NCBI RefSeq assembly: GCF_037038585.1
Contig: NC_092523.1
Coordinates: 34,201,501-34,265,500, forward strand
Direction of reading: 5' to 3'
Length of the DNA: 64,000 bases
From: Patagioenas fasciata
Taxonomy: Eukaryota > Chordata > Aves > Columbiformes > Columbidae
In this document: positions 1 through 12,900 of the stretch, in pieces
How positions within the stretch are numbered: position 1 is the stretch's first letter
Layout of the letters: each line of letters opens with the position of its first letter
Notes under the pieces: generated by a model
The model's database searches: none
What the model was told of the DNA's origin: nothing
The model's input: the letters and a program-made list of their open reading frames with translations, nothing else
Translations under genes and position numbers: made by a program

Positions 1-3000
1 CCTAGCAGGACAAGTACATAGCAGAAGGTCTGGTTTTCAGACATTTAAGATGAACTTCAGTGAAATAACTGTTTGCACCATCCTATACCTTTACAACCTT
101 CAGCCTAAAAAGCTGTTGCTTTTACTCCCTATGCATGCACCATTTTGTGAATCTGAAACATGTATAGGCAGGAGTCGTGTTAATTTCAAAAAGTGACAGA
201 AGTCATGGCTTGAAGGGTACTGAGAGGAAAAAAAACAAAGTCTGTATTGCTCTGACTTTGTTATCTCTGTTCCTTGTCAATCACGATACAATACAGGAGG
301 ATATGAGAGTAATGTTGTAACGGATTATGCCCCTGGTGTTATGCAGCTATGTTGTATTGCTTGCTTACTTTTCTAAAAATGGAGTATTCAAAGCCCCTGA
401 CTGATGCTCTTTGGTGTGAGAAAAAGGTTTCTGAGTATCAGTTTAAACATGAATATTTCTCTAAGAGCCAGATGGCTTCACCTCATCTTGTGAGGTCTGC
501 ACATGTAATGGATCCTCTCCCAGAGAATAACTCATTAGCTTTTACTTGCCAGCATGGGCTATAAGGTCTTCTAAACAATTTGGGCTACACTCTGTTATGA
601 TGAAAAAACTGATTTCTTGCCTTTCTGGCACTGCCAATGGCAATGGCTTAAACAACAGAGAACTTTAAAGGAAACATGGCTGAGCAGTGCAAGCTTTTGC
701 AGTGTTTTGCAAAGCTCAGAAACTAATTTTTCCTTCTTCTTAGGAGTGGATGAAAAAGCAGCTCTCCTTGAATTCATTGTGGCGCTGGCATATTTCTGGC
801 TCTAGAGTCTGCCCCCACAAAGGTCAATATTTCCCCACTCAACAGAGCTGTAATGTCTTGTACACATTGAGAAAACATGGCACACTGGTTGAAGTCAGGG
901 GAGAGAGCTGAGCAAAGACTCTAAAGCTTGATTATCAGCATTAATTTCTAAAAATGGGGCACACAATGAGAATGTGTCTGTATACCACAAACTACTTGTC
1001 TTTAATTTCTCTGGCTACTACGGCCACAGTCACAGGAGGCCATAGTAACCACAAATCTAATGTAGGGGGAGAAGCTGAGGAGTTTCTATGATAGCTCAGA
1101 GCCAATATGCTTATAAGTGTGAAACAAAAAATGTAAAGAATTGGGAACATTAATAGTGAAATAATATTTGTATGAAAAGTCCTTTCAGCTGGATACACAT
1201 CATGACAAGGGGGTTCTAGATGTGGCCAGCAGGGCTTTGTAGTCATACACACTCTTTTTCTAGTAAAGTAAAAATTGGAGGTAGTTATATAGGTAATTTT
1301 TGCAGCTACCCAAATAAGAAGTTTCACATATTGTCTCTACCACATGTATAACCCTACTCAGCACCAAGAATTAAAATAGAGAGTGAAGAGAATTAAATGA
1401 GAACATTGTGTCAAAAGGCGACTGCAGTAAAAGTAAGTCATTTCCTTTGGAATTCACACCTACTTGAATGTGTAATTTCACACAGATGGAAGCTTGCTCA
1501 AGTTTAATAAAGAACAGTGATCTCATGAGGAACAAAAGGAAGCCACTGTGGTCTACATGTACAGAAATTAAATCACTAAAATACTAAACAATAAAAATTT
1601 GCATAAGCAATGGGCTAGCATAGTTATTTTACCATTCCTTCAGCTTTTGCATGCTATTTCTAGTCTTCTAATCTTCCTTATTTAAACAGCCTCACATGAA
1701 CAGGACATGTGAGTTTGTGGTATAAAGTATTAATGACATCAATGAGAAAAGTTGTACAGAAGAGCAGAGGACCGACACTTCAGTTCTCTTGTCTCTGCCC
1801 ATGGCTCATTAAGTGACATCCCTGTATTCTTAAATTCATCTCTATTCTGGTCAGAACTTGCGAATGCATTAGCTTTGAGCACATGCTTGAGTAATATCAA
1901 ATTTGCAAAATTTAATTTGCATGGTCCTAAATAGAGATGATTTCCCAACTCTAGTCTTAAGTCTTTAAAATAACAAACAGCTCACGAATATATGTCCATG
2001 CCCAAGTCACACATCGTTTGTAAATTACACTACAAAGTTCAAGTGCACAGTATTGTAGAGATACGAATTTATGTTCTGTAGGTAGCAACTTATTCTGCCT
2101 TGCTGTGTTATCACCAGTACCTAAAACTGACTTAAGTTATCTAAGGCTTTGGAAAGCCAGACATCCATGGACTATTCCCCTCTGATGTGGTTCTCTTCCA
2201 CCATCTTGATACTGCAGTTTTACTATTAGGAAGTAAAAAAACATGGATAAAACTGCTCAAAATATAGCTTTGCCGTTGTGTTTCAATGATTTTCCATACT
2301 GTTTCTTTAGAAAGCAATCAGAAAAATTTACCTTGTGGTGATGCACTTTCATCCTAGAAAGAAGAGGGGTAGGTGATGAATGAGGAAAATAATTGTAACA
2401 AAAAATTGTAATTTCAACTAAAAAATCAGCTTAGGGGGATTTACATGGAGAAAATATGTTCTATTTTTCCTGAAATAGTTCCTGGAAGCCCAAAATTCTG
2501 TTCTTGTTGGTGTACAAAAAATGTATTTCCTTCAGACCTGGCTCCCTCCAATTATTTAGAAATCTGTTTTAGACTTCAAAGTCATTCATGTTCACTTATG
2601 TTGCTATGTTACCAGTGTAACATATACAGCTACTAAGGCCACAGGTAATAGCACTGTGTGTGTGTGTGTAACACATTAATAATGTCAACATTCTGAGCAC
2701 AGTATTGGAATATAAACTATTAATTTACCTGGAAAAATTCTAGGTTTTGACTACTATTCAGCTTTTCAAATGACAGACATTTTATGTTCAGGTGTTCTAG
2801 TAATCACCTGACAATGAATCATTCAGTTCCACAAATTTATTATTGCAAATTTCCAGTGCTAACTAATTGGATGTTTCAGTAAGCGTTTGTCACAGTACTA
2901 GGAAACCAAGTGATCGGTTCACAATGCAAAGCATTCATGCAAGTTAAATTGTGACAGGGCTGAGCTAGGAGGACTTCAAGAGACAAACCGTTTACTTATG

Positions 3001-4750
3001 ATGTCCCTTGAAGGACTATTAATCGATGTAATCCATATTTTGGAGAGAAGAAAAGCAATTAGTGAGACCTGCTAATCTCACTATTACATCTTTCAACCAT
3101 TAAAGCATTCTGAACATACCTCTGCGCTAAAAGAAATTTCAAACAAAAAAGTGAAGTTTGGTCATGACGCAAAATGGTTTCTTTCAAGTTTTTGATAGTA
3201 ATAAGACTGTGTTTCTCACATCTAAACTCCAGATTACACTGTATCACCCTATGTTGTGAGATTACATCTCACACATGAGGTCCCCTTCTAAGGTAAAAAA
3301 TCAGCAGTATCATTCAGTTGAAGTCATGGATGTAGAATATTATGTAGAACAGTAGTTTCATTATCCTGACCATCTTAATTTACTTTACAAATGTACCACT
3401 GCATTTTTAATTTAACACATATAGCAACAATCCAGCCTTCAGACAATGAAAGCAGAGACAATATGAGCAGGAGTTAGCCTGAGGAACAGAAGCATCACCA
3501 AACGACTATATTTAATTTGGTCCAACATTAAAGATATCATAGTCTCACAGATGTTTGATTTCAGGGTATAGGAGACAGAGCTAATCACTCTAATAATCAG
3601 TTTCCGTTGTGCCTCACTCTGTACCCAGATTTTAAAAAATCTATAGTAACGATAGAACTCAGCTTCTAATACAGGACTTAGTTTTGCTTATTAGCCAGGA
3701 AATTCTGTTATGACACTAATTTAAAAAACCCTAAACATTGAAAATTTGAAGCTGATCAAGCTGTCTCTTTATATTGCAAAAATACTGACAAATAGTACCA
3801 TCCCTATCTGTTTTGTTATTTTTTTTCACTAATAAATATTGTCAGAACACACCTGAAATGCAGTCAGTTTAAAAATGTCATGAATTTTATTAAAAAAAAA
3901 AAAATAAACAGATTGAGAAAGCAGTCTTGGAACATGCTTAAATTATTTTTCCTGCACCTGATTCTCAACCATGTGAAATATGTTTTTTTTTAAACTGAAG
4001 GTCATCCAGTGAACACCAGTGAACTGCTTTTCCCATAGAGCAATATGAGAAGTACTTCGTCCTTTCAGAAATGGAAGATGTTTAATTTATCACTTTTCCC
4101 CTTCTACGAATAAACCAGCTTGGCTCATTTACATCAGCATGTTAAGCCTTTGCCAGCAAGAAGAAAAACACTGATGTTCCAATTTAATAATGCTTGTTGC
4201 CACCTCATGTAGCTGAGAGTAACTAAGAAGTAGGACTGTGTTCTGGATATCGAAGGGCTCCTCAGAAGTTTAAAAAAACATCCACTAAGCACATTTTTCC
4301 AGGTATAAAAACATGTCACATACAGTAACAATCAGCTCTTGTACAATTTTGGCTTGCATTCCTGGAAATAAAGAGCTCAAAACAATAACAAAGTTCTGAG
4401 CCTTGTAGAAGTAGAAATATGGGAGTGACATAACATTGTGAACATGTGGATCTGTACAAGCATTCTTATCTCCTGTGAAATAATGATTGCCTTGGTTTAG
4501 AAAGAGAGGTCAGTTGCCAACTTTGTACAACTTCAAAACGACTGCCATAGTCTCTGGGGAAATTCCACAGATGCAGGACAAGTAAGGGCTGAGAGAACAG
4601 GGTGAAATCCTTCCATCTCAAGGCAAACCCACAGGGACAGGTTTGTGGAAGCCCATACATTCAACAGACTCTCACTAGAGGAATTTTAAGGCAATGGTTG
4701 GGGAAGTACTGGCAGATCTTCCAGAACTGCAGAATGAAATTGAAGGGGGG

Positions 4751-4780
4751 AAAGAATATGAAAGAATATGAAAGAATATG
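4751..4780. repeat. 10-bp tandem repeat, 3 copies
   Basis: The unit AAAGAATATG occurs three times in a row with no mismatch. It is a short minisatellite-like tract in non-coding DNA. Confidence 0.9.
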
Positions 4781-7700
4781 GAAAATAAAATCTATCAATA
4801 TTCTAAGCTCCAGATCTCATCACCAGGTGTGCAACTACTACACTGTCCTTTTCCTGTCTGCCTTCACTCTCCTGCTCTGCAGGGATTTGCAGCCTATTCA
4901 CCCGATCAACCCATTGCACGACTTTTGCTTTCATTTAAGAAGAGTGCAGCCCTCTTGCCTTGCATCCCTCTCAGCGCATCTCTGCTTTTCATCCCTGCCT
5001 TGGGCAGTCTACCAAAGCTGTAGGAAATCGTGTTATTCCCCTAGGGCATAGAGCTGACAAGTGACGCTTCCTGAGGGATGAAAGAGGGGGAGAGCCCGTT
5101 GGTGCAGTCAGGGCCCAGACTGAGCCTTCAGAACCCTAAAACTCATTGGCTGGCATCCTGTCTCCATTTCATGGTCTCACATAGGAATAACATCAGCAGT
5201 AAGTGGTACCTGACCTTGCTGGCAGTGCAAACCGTGGAGGTAGCAGCTGAAACACCTGTTGATTGGTCTGTTGAGGTAGACACAAAAGCTCCCTGGAAGA
5301 GGAAAATATACTTCAGTGTAAAACCATATTTCTGAGGTTAGTTGTGACGTTTCAGAAAACTCTTTCATGAAAACAAAGTGAAAAAAGGAAGATGTAGCAT
5401 TATGCACAATTCACTCTGTGTCAACAGGGACAAAACTGCTATTGAAATCTGTCACAAGGGTGTTAGTAAGCTCTACCAAGTGGTAAGCACTTTTGTGTCA
5501 AATGCACAATTTGAAACTTTCAGGGTGAAATAGTGTCCTGGAAGATGTGCATAAAAAGGTCCCCAAAGCAAGGAGTAAACTAAATAGTCTCTGACCAGTT
5601 ACTTGTCACATGGCTTGAACAGCTGCAACTACCTTGTTTCCTTAAGGGTTACCTTGAGAGTTTTTAGGTATCCTAGCTATAATGCTTAGCAGAACAGGAT
5701 TTTATTTTCTTAGTGATTTTTTGTTGTTGTTGTTCAAAATATAGGCATAATCAGAGATTAAATAAGCATTTAAAGATGTTACAGAACGTTTCCCACCTTG
5801 TAAGCCAGAAATACATCATTTTCTTTTCAAGACACTCCATTCATATTTCTGAGTTCAGTTCATATGACACAAGGACAGCAAACCAAATACCATGGCTATA
5901 TCCTTTGTTGTAAGGGTTTTTAAGGTTGCGTTAGAGGTGGTAAGAGACACGGTGAAGAAGAGAAATAAAATAGTCTGTGTTGTAAAATAAACTGAGAAGG
6001 GTCACAGAGCAATAAATGGCACAAAAAGCAATATATCAAAAGGAGGAGGTAAAAAGAAATGCCAACAGAAGCACACCTACACTAAATGTCCCCATAGCAC
6101 AGAGAAAAAGCTGAACTTGGTAAGGCTGAAAATAAATTTGACAGCCTCGAAGAAGAAATGTAAGACAACCTTGGCTACATTGATTTGAGTAAGCTGGTGC
6201 AGACAGATGGTCAAAATAAAAAAATCTGTGTACTTTCAAGTATAAAATATTTCTGGGACGGTAGAGACAGTGTTGCCATTTGTGAATGAGGTCTGAAGAG
6301 TCAAACTAGATGTTGCAGTGTAATAAAATGCCAAATATTATCTTCAGAAAACAATTTAAGGTGTCTTAACACAAAAATACTTGTCACTGAGTAGAAGATA
6401 TTCAACCATAATAACTGAAATTCAGAGAAAAGAAAAAGTAATAGAGCCATTGTAATTAAAATGCTTGGTTAACCTTTGTGCAATAGTAAAGAGGATATAT
6501 TGAATGACAGTGGAAATTTTATCATATATTATCTTTTCTGCAATTAAATTAATGCAGAAATGTCACATAGTAGCATTTGAATTCATTTTATATTAATTTT
6601 TAATAAAAATATTTATTCTAAATAAAGCAGAATAATTGTCTGCAATTTACAGTGGAGGATGCCACTCCTGGAGCTGTGTTCTAGGTGTCCTCAGCTATGA
6701 GGTACAAAAAGTGTTTTGTCTAACCCCTCCACGAAATCTCCTTACACCCAGACTTGCAGCGATTTCACTGGGCAGTTTTCTTAAGCATCAACATAAGCCA
6801 TGTTTTCTTCTGAAACAGAAGGTATATGGTTCTGTTTGTTCTATGTGTGTGTCTCTGCTACACCAGTAACAAACTCATCACCTAGTCTTTGGATTTTAGA
6901 GACCTCTGGTGACAAAGACTTTCATGTTCCTCAGGTTGTCAGCATATAGATCAGCCTCAAGACAAATAGGGGTACATCACATTGCCCAGAGGTACATAGA
7001 CTTCAAACAAAATTGAAATCTTGACTTCTATTTTTCTCCTGTCTGGCAAGAACTGCAAAGGGCTCTCTGTGCTGGAGAAATATTTGATTTACAGCTTTCA
7101 TTTATTAATTAGAAATCTGCAAAAATAAGAGGATCATTTTTGACATTTGGTTTGCTTAATTTTCCTCCATAGTAGTAAGCCCTCATGTTTAATTATTCAT
7201 TACACTTCCCTCATTCAGAGTCTGTGGATGGTATGCCATTATAGTTAAGTTTTTTTCCTCAAGAGTGACTCGCATTACTAGCAATGTGCAAAAGAAAAAA
7301 AAAAAAACAAACATGTGGTGCTTGCTCTTTTGGAGAAAAGAACAGCAGAAGTTGCATACTGTGCAAGTATTTTAAACTTAATGAAAGCTCATCAGCATAT
7401 CAGAAATAATTATGCTTTTTCTTTGATTAAAAAAAAAAAAAAACAAAAAAACAAAAAAACAGAATTTGGTTTGAGTCCCTATGAAGATAATTGAAGTACT
7501 TTTCAGCACTAGAGATAACTGACTTTTTAGGTCAACTCCCTTAGATTCACTTGTAAGGCAACATTGCATCATTGACATGTATCAAATGTATCATCAGTTT
7601 AAGCTCTTGGCTACTGTATTAGAGTTCTCTTGTTTTATTTGTTCAGTTCTGAATGAAAACTACTTCCAATATGTTTTCCATTTAAAAAGCTATTTGTAGT

Positions 7701-8295
7701 GGTCTACAGGAATTTTCAATTTTATTTTACATTATCATTATAAAACTATACTCTAATCTTAGATGAAATTACAATCGTCAACTATAGCTTTCTGCCTATG
7801 AGTGCTGAAATTCGGAGTGCTGTGAAAATCCATACCTGGCAGATGACTGAAAGAAAATAATTTATTCATATCTCAAACTGCTGAAGGGTTCTGGACAACC
7901 TTCTCCACACCTCTACCAGATGGTATGTTTCAGTTTCTATTAAAAAATAACTCCATCAAGCACATTAAAGCACCTGGATAGGGATTAAAAGAATGTATAA
8001 TAGCAATGGTAAAATGGTAACTGGCCCATACTTTTCTAATAACTGATGAGGCTGTCGCAGAGGAACACATGCATGCCTGCATGAGCAAATGGTTTGGATA
8101 AGGGCAAGTTCAAACATGAACAAGAATGAGAAGTGCAGATAAATACCAATCACAGAGCCTATTCAAAAAATGAATTAAGTTAACAAAAAAAATCCCACAA
8201 TTTGCTGTGGGTTTGACGTCTGACTCTGGCAGCAAGATGCATGGTGGTATAATATAACCATTCCGACCAGGGTTTCTGTCTCATTTTTATTTCCA

Positions 8296-8363
8296 GGAAG
8301 ATGAGGAAGAGAGGAAAATGGAGGATGGGAGGGGAAGAGGAGGTGAGGAGGACGAGGAGGAGA
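8296..8363. repeat. Purine-rich (GGA/GAA) tract
   Basis: The plus strand is almost all G and A here, with repeated GAGGA and GAAGAG words. It is low-complexity sequence without coding evidence. Confidence 0.7.
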
Positions 8364-9394
8364 CAGCTACAATTTCAGCTCCATGTCTGGAACATTAAAG
8401 CATAAAGTACATTGTTGTGAACATAACATTTTCATTCTGAGAGGAAAAGTATCAGAGATAGAAGTCAGAAAACAGAATGCAACATATCCGTAAGTCATAT
8501 TGGATTTTGCTATCCATAAATTATTAATATGTATCTTGTAAGTATGTTCAGAACAAAAAATAAAAATCATATGTTGTTCTGGCAAACTCTCTGCCTACTA
8601 AGAGCAAAGGCTGTGGCAGTTGGCAGATGGGTGTCCCTATAATTCTTAACAGAAAATATATAGATGTATATCTTAGGTCCAAGAGCTCTCTCCAAAACTC
8701 TATTTGCTATACATTTTACAAGTTTCTAAATGTGTCTGTATTACAAACGAAATATTCTAGCAATTATTTCAGTGTTTCTTTTTATTTGTACCATCCAGGG
8801 GCAGAATTTCCAAGTAAACCTACTCGTGCTTTGAATTCACAGATTAGAGTCTTGGTAATGCTCATTTTTAATCTCTGTTGCTATTAATGTATTTGAAATT
8901 GCTTCTGTTTTCCTACAGAGCAAAAGCCCAAAGAAATTTGCAAGTAAGTTATTTTGGCTGTAACAATCGCCTATTCAGCTGTCATTCTCACTCTCCTGTA
9001 TTTTTGTCAGCAAACCGAGACCAAAATACATCCAACATTAGCAATTTCTCAAAACATGTAGCTGTTTCATAGTGGCATTTGAACATAAAAGTTGATTGCT
9101 GTAGCAAATGGTATGATAGTACAGTGAAACATCCAAATGGTCTGTGACTCACATTTCTGATGGCTGGGCCAATTTCCCTGTGTTGAGAGCTCTGAGCAGT
9201 TACTGTCTGTTACACATTTTCCCTTTAAGAGAAAAAAAATATTTTTCTTGTATTCCATAAACTAGATTTTGAAAGCACGAAACTTAACTTGGCCACACTT
9301 TGGTGTAAGGTCCGCTGTTAGACTTGGATATGTCAGATGGTTTGGTGTGGCTAGAAAATTTTTAAAAAATTAATAATAATTTTTTAAAAATCTG

Positions 9395-9962
9395 TGTTCC
9401 GGTTTCAACTGGGATGGAGTTATTTTCTTTCTAGTAGCTGTGTTTTGGATTTAGTGTGAGAAGAATATTGATACTATACTGATGTTTTGGTTATTGTCAG
9501 GTAGTCAAGTACTTTTTTGGCGTCCCATGCTCTACCAGGTGCACAAGAAGCTGGGAGGCAGCAAAGCCAGGACATCTGGCTGAAGCTGGCCAAATGTGTA
9601 TTCCTTGTCATATGACGTCATGCTCAGTATATAAATTGGAGTTGACTGGGGAGCAAATACCACTGCTCAGGAACAAACGAGTTATTGGTTCCACAGACAG
9701 TGAGCAATTCCATTGTGCATTATTTGTTTTGTATATTCTATTATTATCATCAGCATCATCATCAACATTATTATCATCGTAATCATCGTGATTATTGTTG
9801 TTATTATTGTTTTCTCTTTCGTTGCTGTCTTCTTAAACTGTTCTTATCTCAACCCATGAGGTTGGGTGGGGTTTTTTCCCCATTCCCTCCCCCATCCCTT
9901 TTTTGGGGAAGTGAGTGAGTGGCTACATGGTCTTAGTTGCTGGCTGGTGTTAAACCATGGCA
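9395..9962 (+). mobile_element. Solo LTR, avian ERV-L-like
   Basis: The element starts TGTTCCGGTTTCAACTGGG and ends GTTAAACCATGGCA, so it has TG...CA ends. It is flanked on both sides by the 5-bp duplication ATCTG (9390-9394 and 9963-9967). A TATA-like box (TATATAA) lies near 9628-9634, after a TGACGTCA element (CRE-type) near 9613-9620. The sequence pattern matches the ERV-L LTR group that I know from neoavian genomes. No internal genes are attached, so it is a solo LTR left by LTR-LTR recombination. An imperfect ATC/ATT triplet tract occupies about 9738-9811 inside it. Confidence 0.88.
9738..9811. repeat. Imperfect ATC/ATT triplet repeat inside the LTR
   Basis: A run of ATT, ATC and GTT triplets lies downstream of the TATA box of the solo LTR. 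It looks like a triplet expansion acquired within or after the element. Confidence 0.75.
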
Positions 9963-9967
9963 ATCTG

Positions 9968-12900
9968 CTAAAAACAAATACTGTTAACTAATACGAGCCA
10001 TTACTCTTCAGGGCATGCTCCAACCAAGTTGTTTTGAAAAGGAATACATTTTCACTATTGGGTTTCTGTTTCCTTCAGCTAAAAATCCAGATCCTGCTCT
10101 TTGCTCGAGACAGTGTCTCAAATGGAGACATCCCATGTAAAATACTTGACTCTTAAGCAAACTTATCTCTTTGCTTTATGTTAACTTCCTTTTAGCTCAG
10201 TTGATTAAAAGAATTCCAAAGTGTAATCAACTTGTGTAATTAATTTGTGTAATTATTTAAATTGTCACTTTTTTATTTAATTAATCTTTTCTGAGATTTT
10301 TTAATGAGAATAAAAAGACTAGAGTCACCTGATTTATCTTCTTTGTACAATCCATGCCTTTGTAACAATTCAGATCTAAATTAGAAAACTACAGCTATGC
10401 ATTACTTTTTTACCTAATACATCAATGAAAAAAGTGAAAAATCATGTTTTTCTGCCCATGTTAATTCTGTTCTCTGTGCTACAGCCTGGAAGAGATAGTA
10501 TACCTCATCTCCTTGCTCTCACGGGGCCACTTGTACCTAAATGAATCCTCCTTTGATCTGCTTGAGAGGAGAAATTGAACACTCCATGTAGTTAATAATA
10601 TATAAATCTCCTAGATAAAATAATACAAAGCATTACATAAAAACATGCATAAAAATCCAAACAATACCTATATTTATTTACATATACCTGCATGTAGGCA
10701 TGCCTCAAAACATGTTACATGAAGTTTTACAAATACTTAGGAAGCAATAAGGATTTGCTTATTGCTCAAAGTCAATTAATACTTTTTTCTTTAAAAGTCA
10801 TAGTAAGCAAGTAAATGGTGCATGCCTTAAAACTGTATCCATTAAGAATATTCAGAATTTTGGGTTACAACTGCAGTAATTCCCACAATGTACAATATCT
10901 CCTCCAAAAGCACTCAAAAGGCTCTAATGACAGAATTGCCTGCCTAACAACTTTTTCAGATAGATACACAATGAAGCAAACCACCTTGTCATACTGGAAA
11001 ATATGTGGCAATTAAGACCTATGCTAATCATGTGCAAGAAAACTGGCTGATTAACACTCACACAGAGCTCTTACATGGATATATATATATGCTGCTCTCC
11101 ATAATTTTCACCTGAGGAAACAGAACTATTGAAAAGCTCCATTTTGTATTGGATATTTCCAACTCAAAATGGAGGGTTTGTGTGAGGAATTTTGTTGGCT
11201 CCATTGGCACCATTGGACACTTTGTAATCTCCTGTTTGTCAAGGTTTTGCTTATTTTGCAAACCTCTGAACTGATCCAAATATGACATTTACTTGAAATC
11301 TAAGTGACTCTTCAATGAGCCATTCTGCAATTGGCTTTGTTTCAGTCTCTCTAGGATAACCCAGTCCAACGTTCCAGAAGGGAAATGGAATAATCAACCG
11401 CATCTCCCAACATTATGATGTTGACTTTCATTGCACTTCCACACAAAGGTCTCACTCTGTGATTGCAACTCTGTTTTACTGAGTATTTACCCAGCATAAT
11501 ACACTAAAATGTAGTTCCTCTCACTTTTCTCGTAAGAAATTAGTCCTTTTTTTTCGTTGCAAAGCTATTTAATATTCAGTTGCCTTCAGCATTTAATGCA
11601 AAAACAAAGAGAAAATAAACAACACAGTGCTATCAAGGACTGAATTGTCTCCATCCACTCGGAAATACAGTGGATGTACTCTATAGTCATTCTTTGCCTT
11701 GCAAGACATAACTTCATTTATTCATTCAACATGATTAAAGATTATTAATCTCTTCTTTGTATTATCTGTATCTTACTGCATAAAAATATTACACTGCTCA
11801 CAGAATGAAATTTTCCTTTTGTGGTCAGAGCTATGGAATTGTATATATGTAATGTCTAAATCCTTACAGTAATTTCTAATTCCCCAGAAAATATAACAGG
11901 AAAAACATCTCTAGCATTAGTATCTGTTATCCACCTTCAAAAAAATCCTCATAGGTTATGTCCATTCAAGCACTGACTGCAAATTGTAGTGAGTTTTATC
12001 TGTAAAAAACAAACAAACAAACAAACAAACAAAATCTCAACAGATATTTAAAGAAGTTTGAAGAAGTATTTTCTCTTGGAATCTTTTGCAAAGTACCTTT
12101 CTATTTCCAAATAACCACTTACAAAACTCACCCCACCCCCCATCTGTCTCCCTTCACTCTTTTTATATTAGTCTCTTCGTCTTCCCAGTCCTTTCGCTTT
12201 TGCTTTGTCTTCTCTCTTTCAGGATAAATTTCACTGATCAGGTTCTGCCCTGATTTAAACTTCGGGTGGCTCTGCCACTTTTTAATCAGGATGCAGAGCG
12301 TGAGTATCACAATTCCAGAAAACCTGCAGGGTGCAGCCTCCACTGCAAAGTGACTTGGACAGAATAAAATTAAGATGCTGTGGAAGAGGAGGGAGTGCAA
12401 AAATAGCCCCTTTTTTCTTCCTGCAGTAAAGGTTACTTCCTTAGATTCTACATTGAAGATCAGCATCAAATACCTCCATACGTCCTTTGGTCTGTATTCA
12501 GCAAATGTTTAGACAACTGATTAGCCTTAAGCACACTGTTATTCAATAGAGTGCTTTACTTAAATTGATTCCTCACTGTCCTAATCTTGAATAAATATTC
12601 TTAATTACTTGAGATGAATTGAAAGTGCACGTATCAGTACTGTCTGTGATTTACTGTTTTGGGAACTGTGATTTCTTATCAAAATAAATGTAATAGAAAA
12701 TTACAAAATGAAACAACTTTTCATTTTACATTGTAGCTTATGAATTATTAAATTTTAATTACAGATGCTTTAGGTTTTTTAATCGTTCAAGTCAACACTT
12801 ACTGTCTGAAGGGTTACATATATTTTGGTTATTTAATCTATCAATGGTTCAAATTAGCACTCAGACAAAGTCTTCCCTGGCATTTTATGAATTTTAGAGC

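Larger units (their letters stand above)
1..9389. other. Non-coding DNA, no gene recognised
   Basis: AT-rich DNA with many stops in all frames. The open frames are short and show no domain or splice-linked conservation that I can recognise. It holds simple tracts (TG dinucleotides near 2657-2669, A runs near 3891-3903, 7296-7308 and 7429-7443), a 10-bp tandem repeat at 4751-4780 and a purine-rich stretch at about 8296-8363. It lies downstream of the minus-strand KLKB1 gene, where mammals carry F11, MTNR1A and FAT1. I saw no exons of those genes, but short exons could be missed by eye. Confidence 0.6.
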
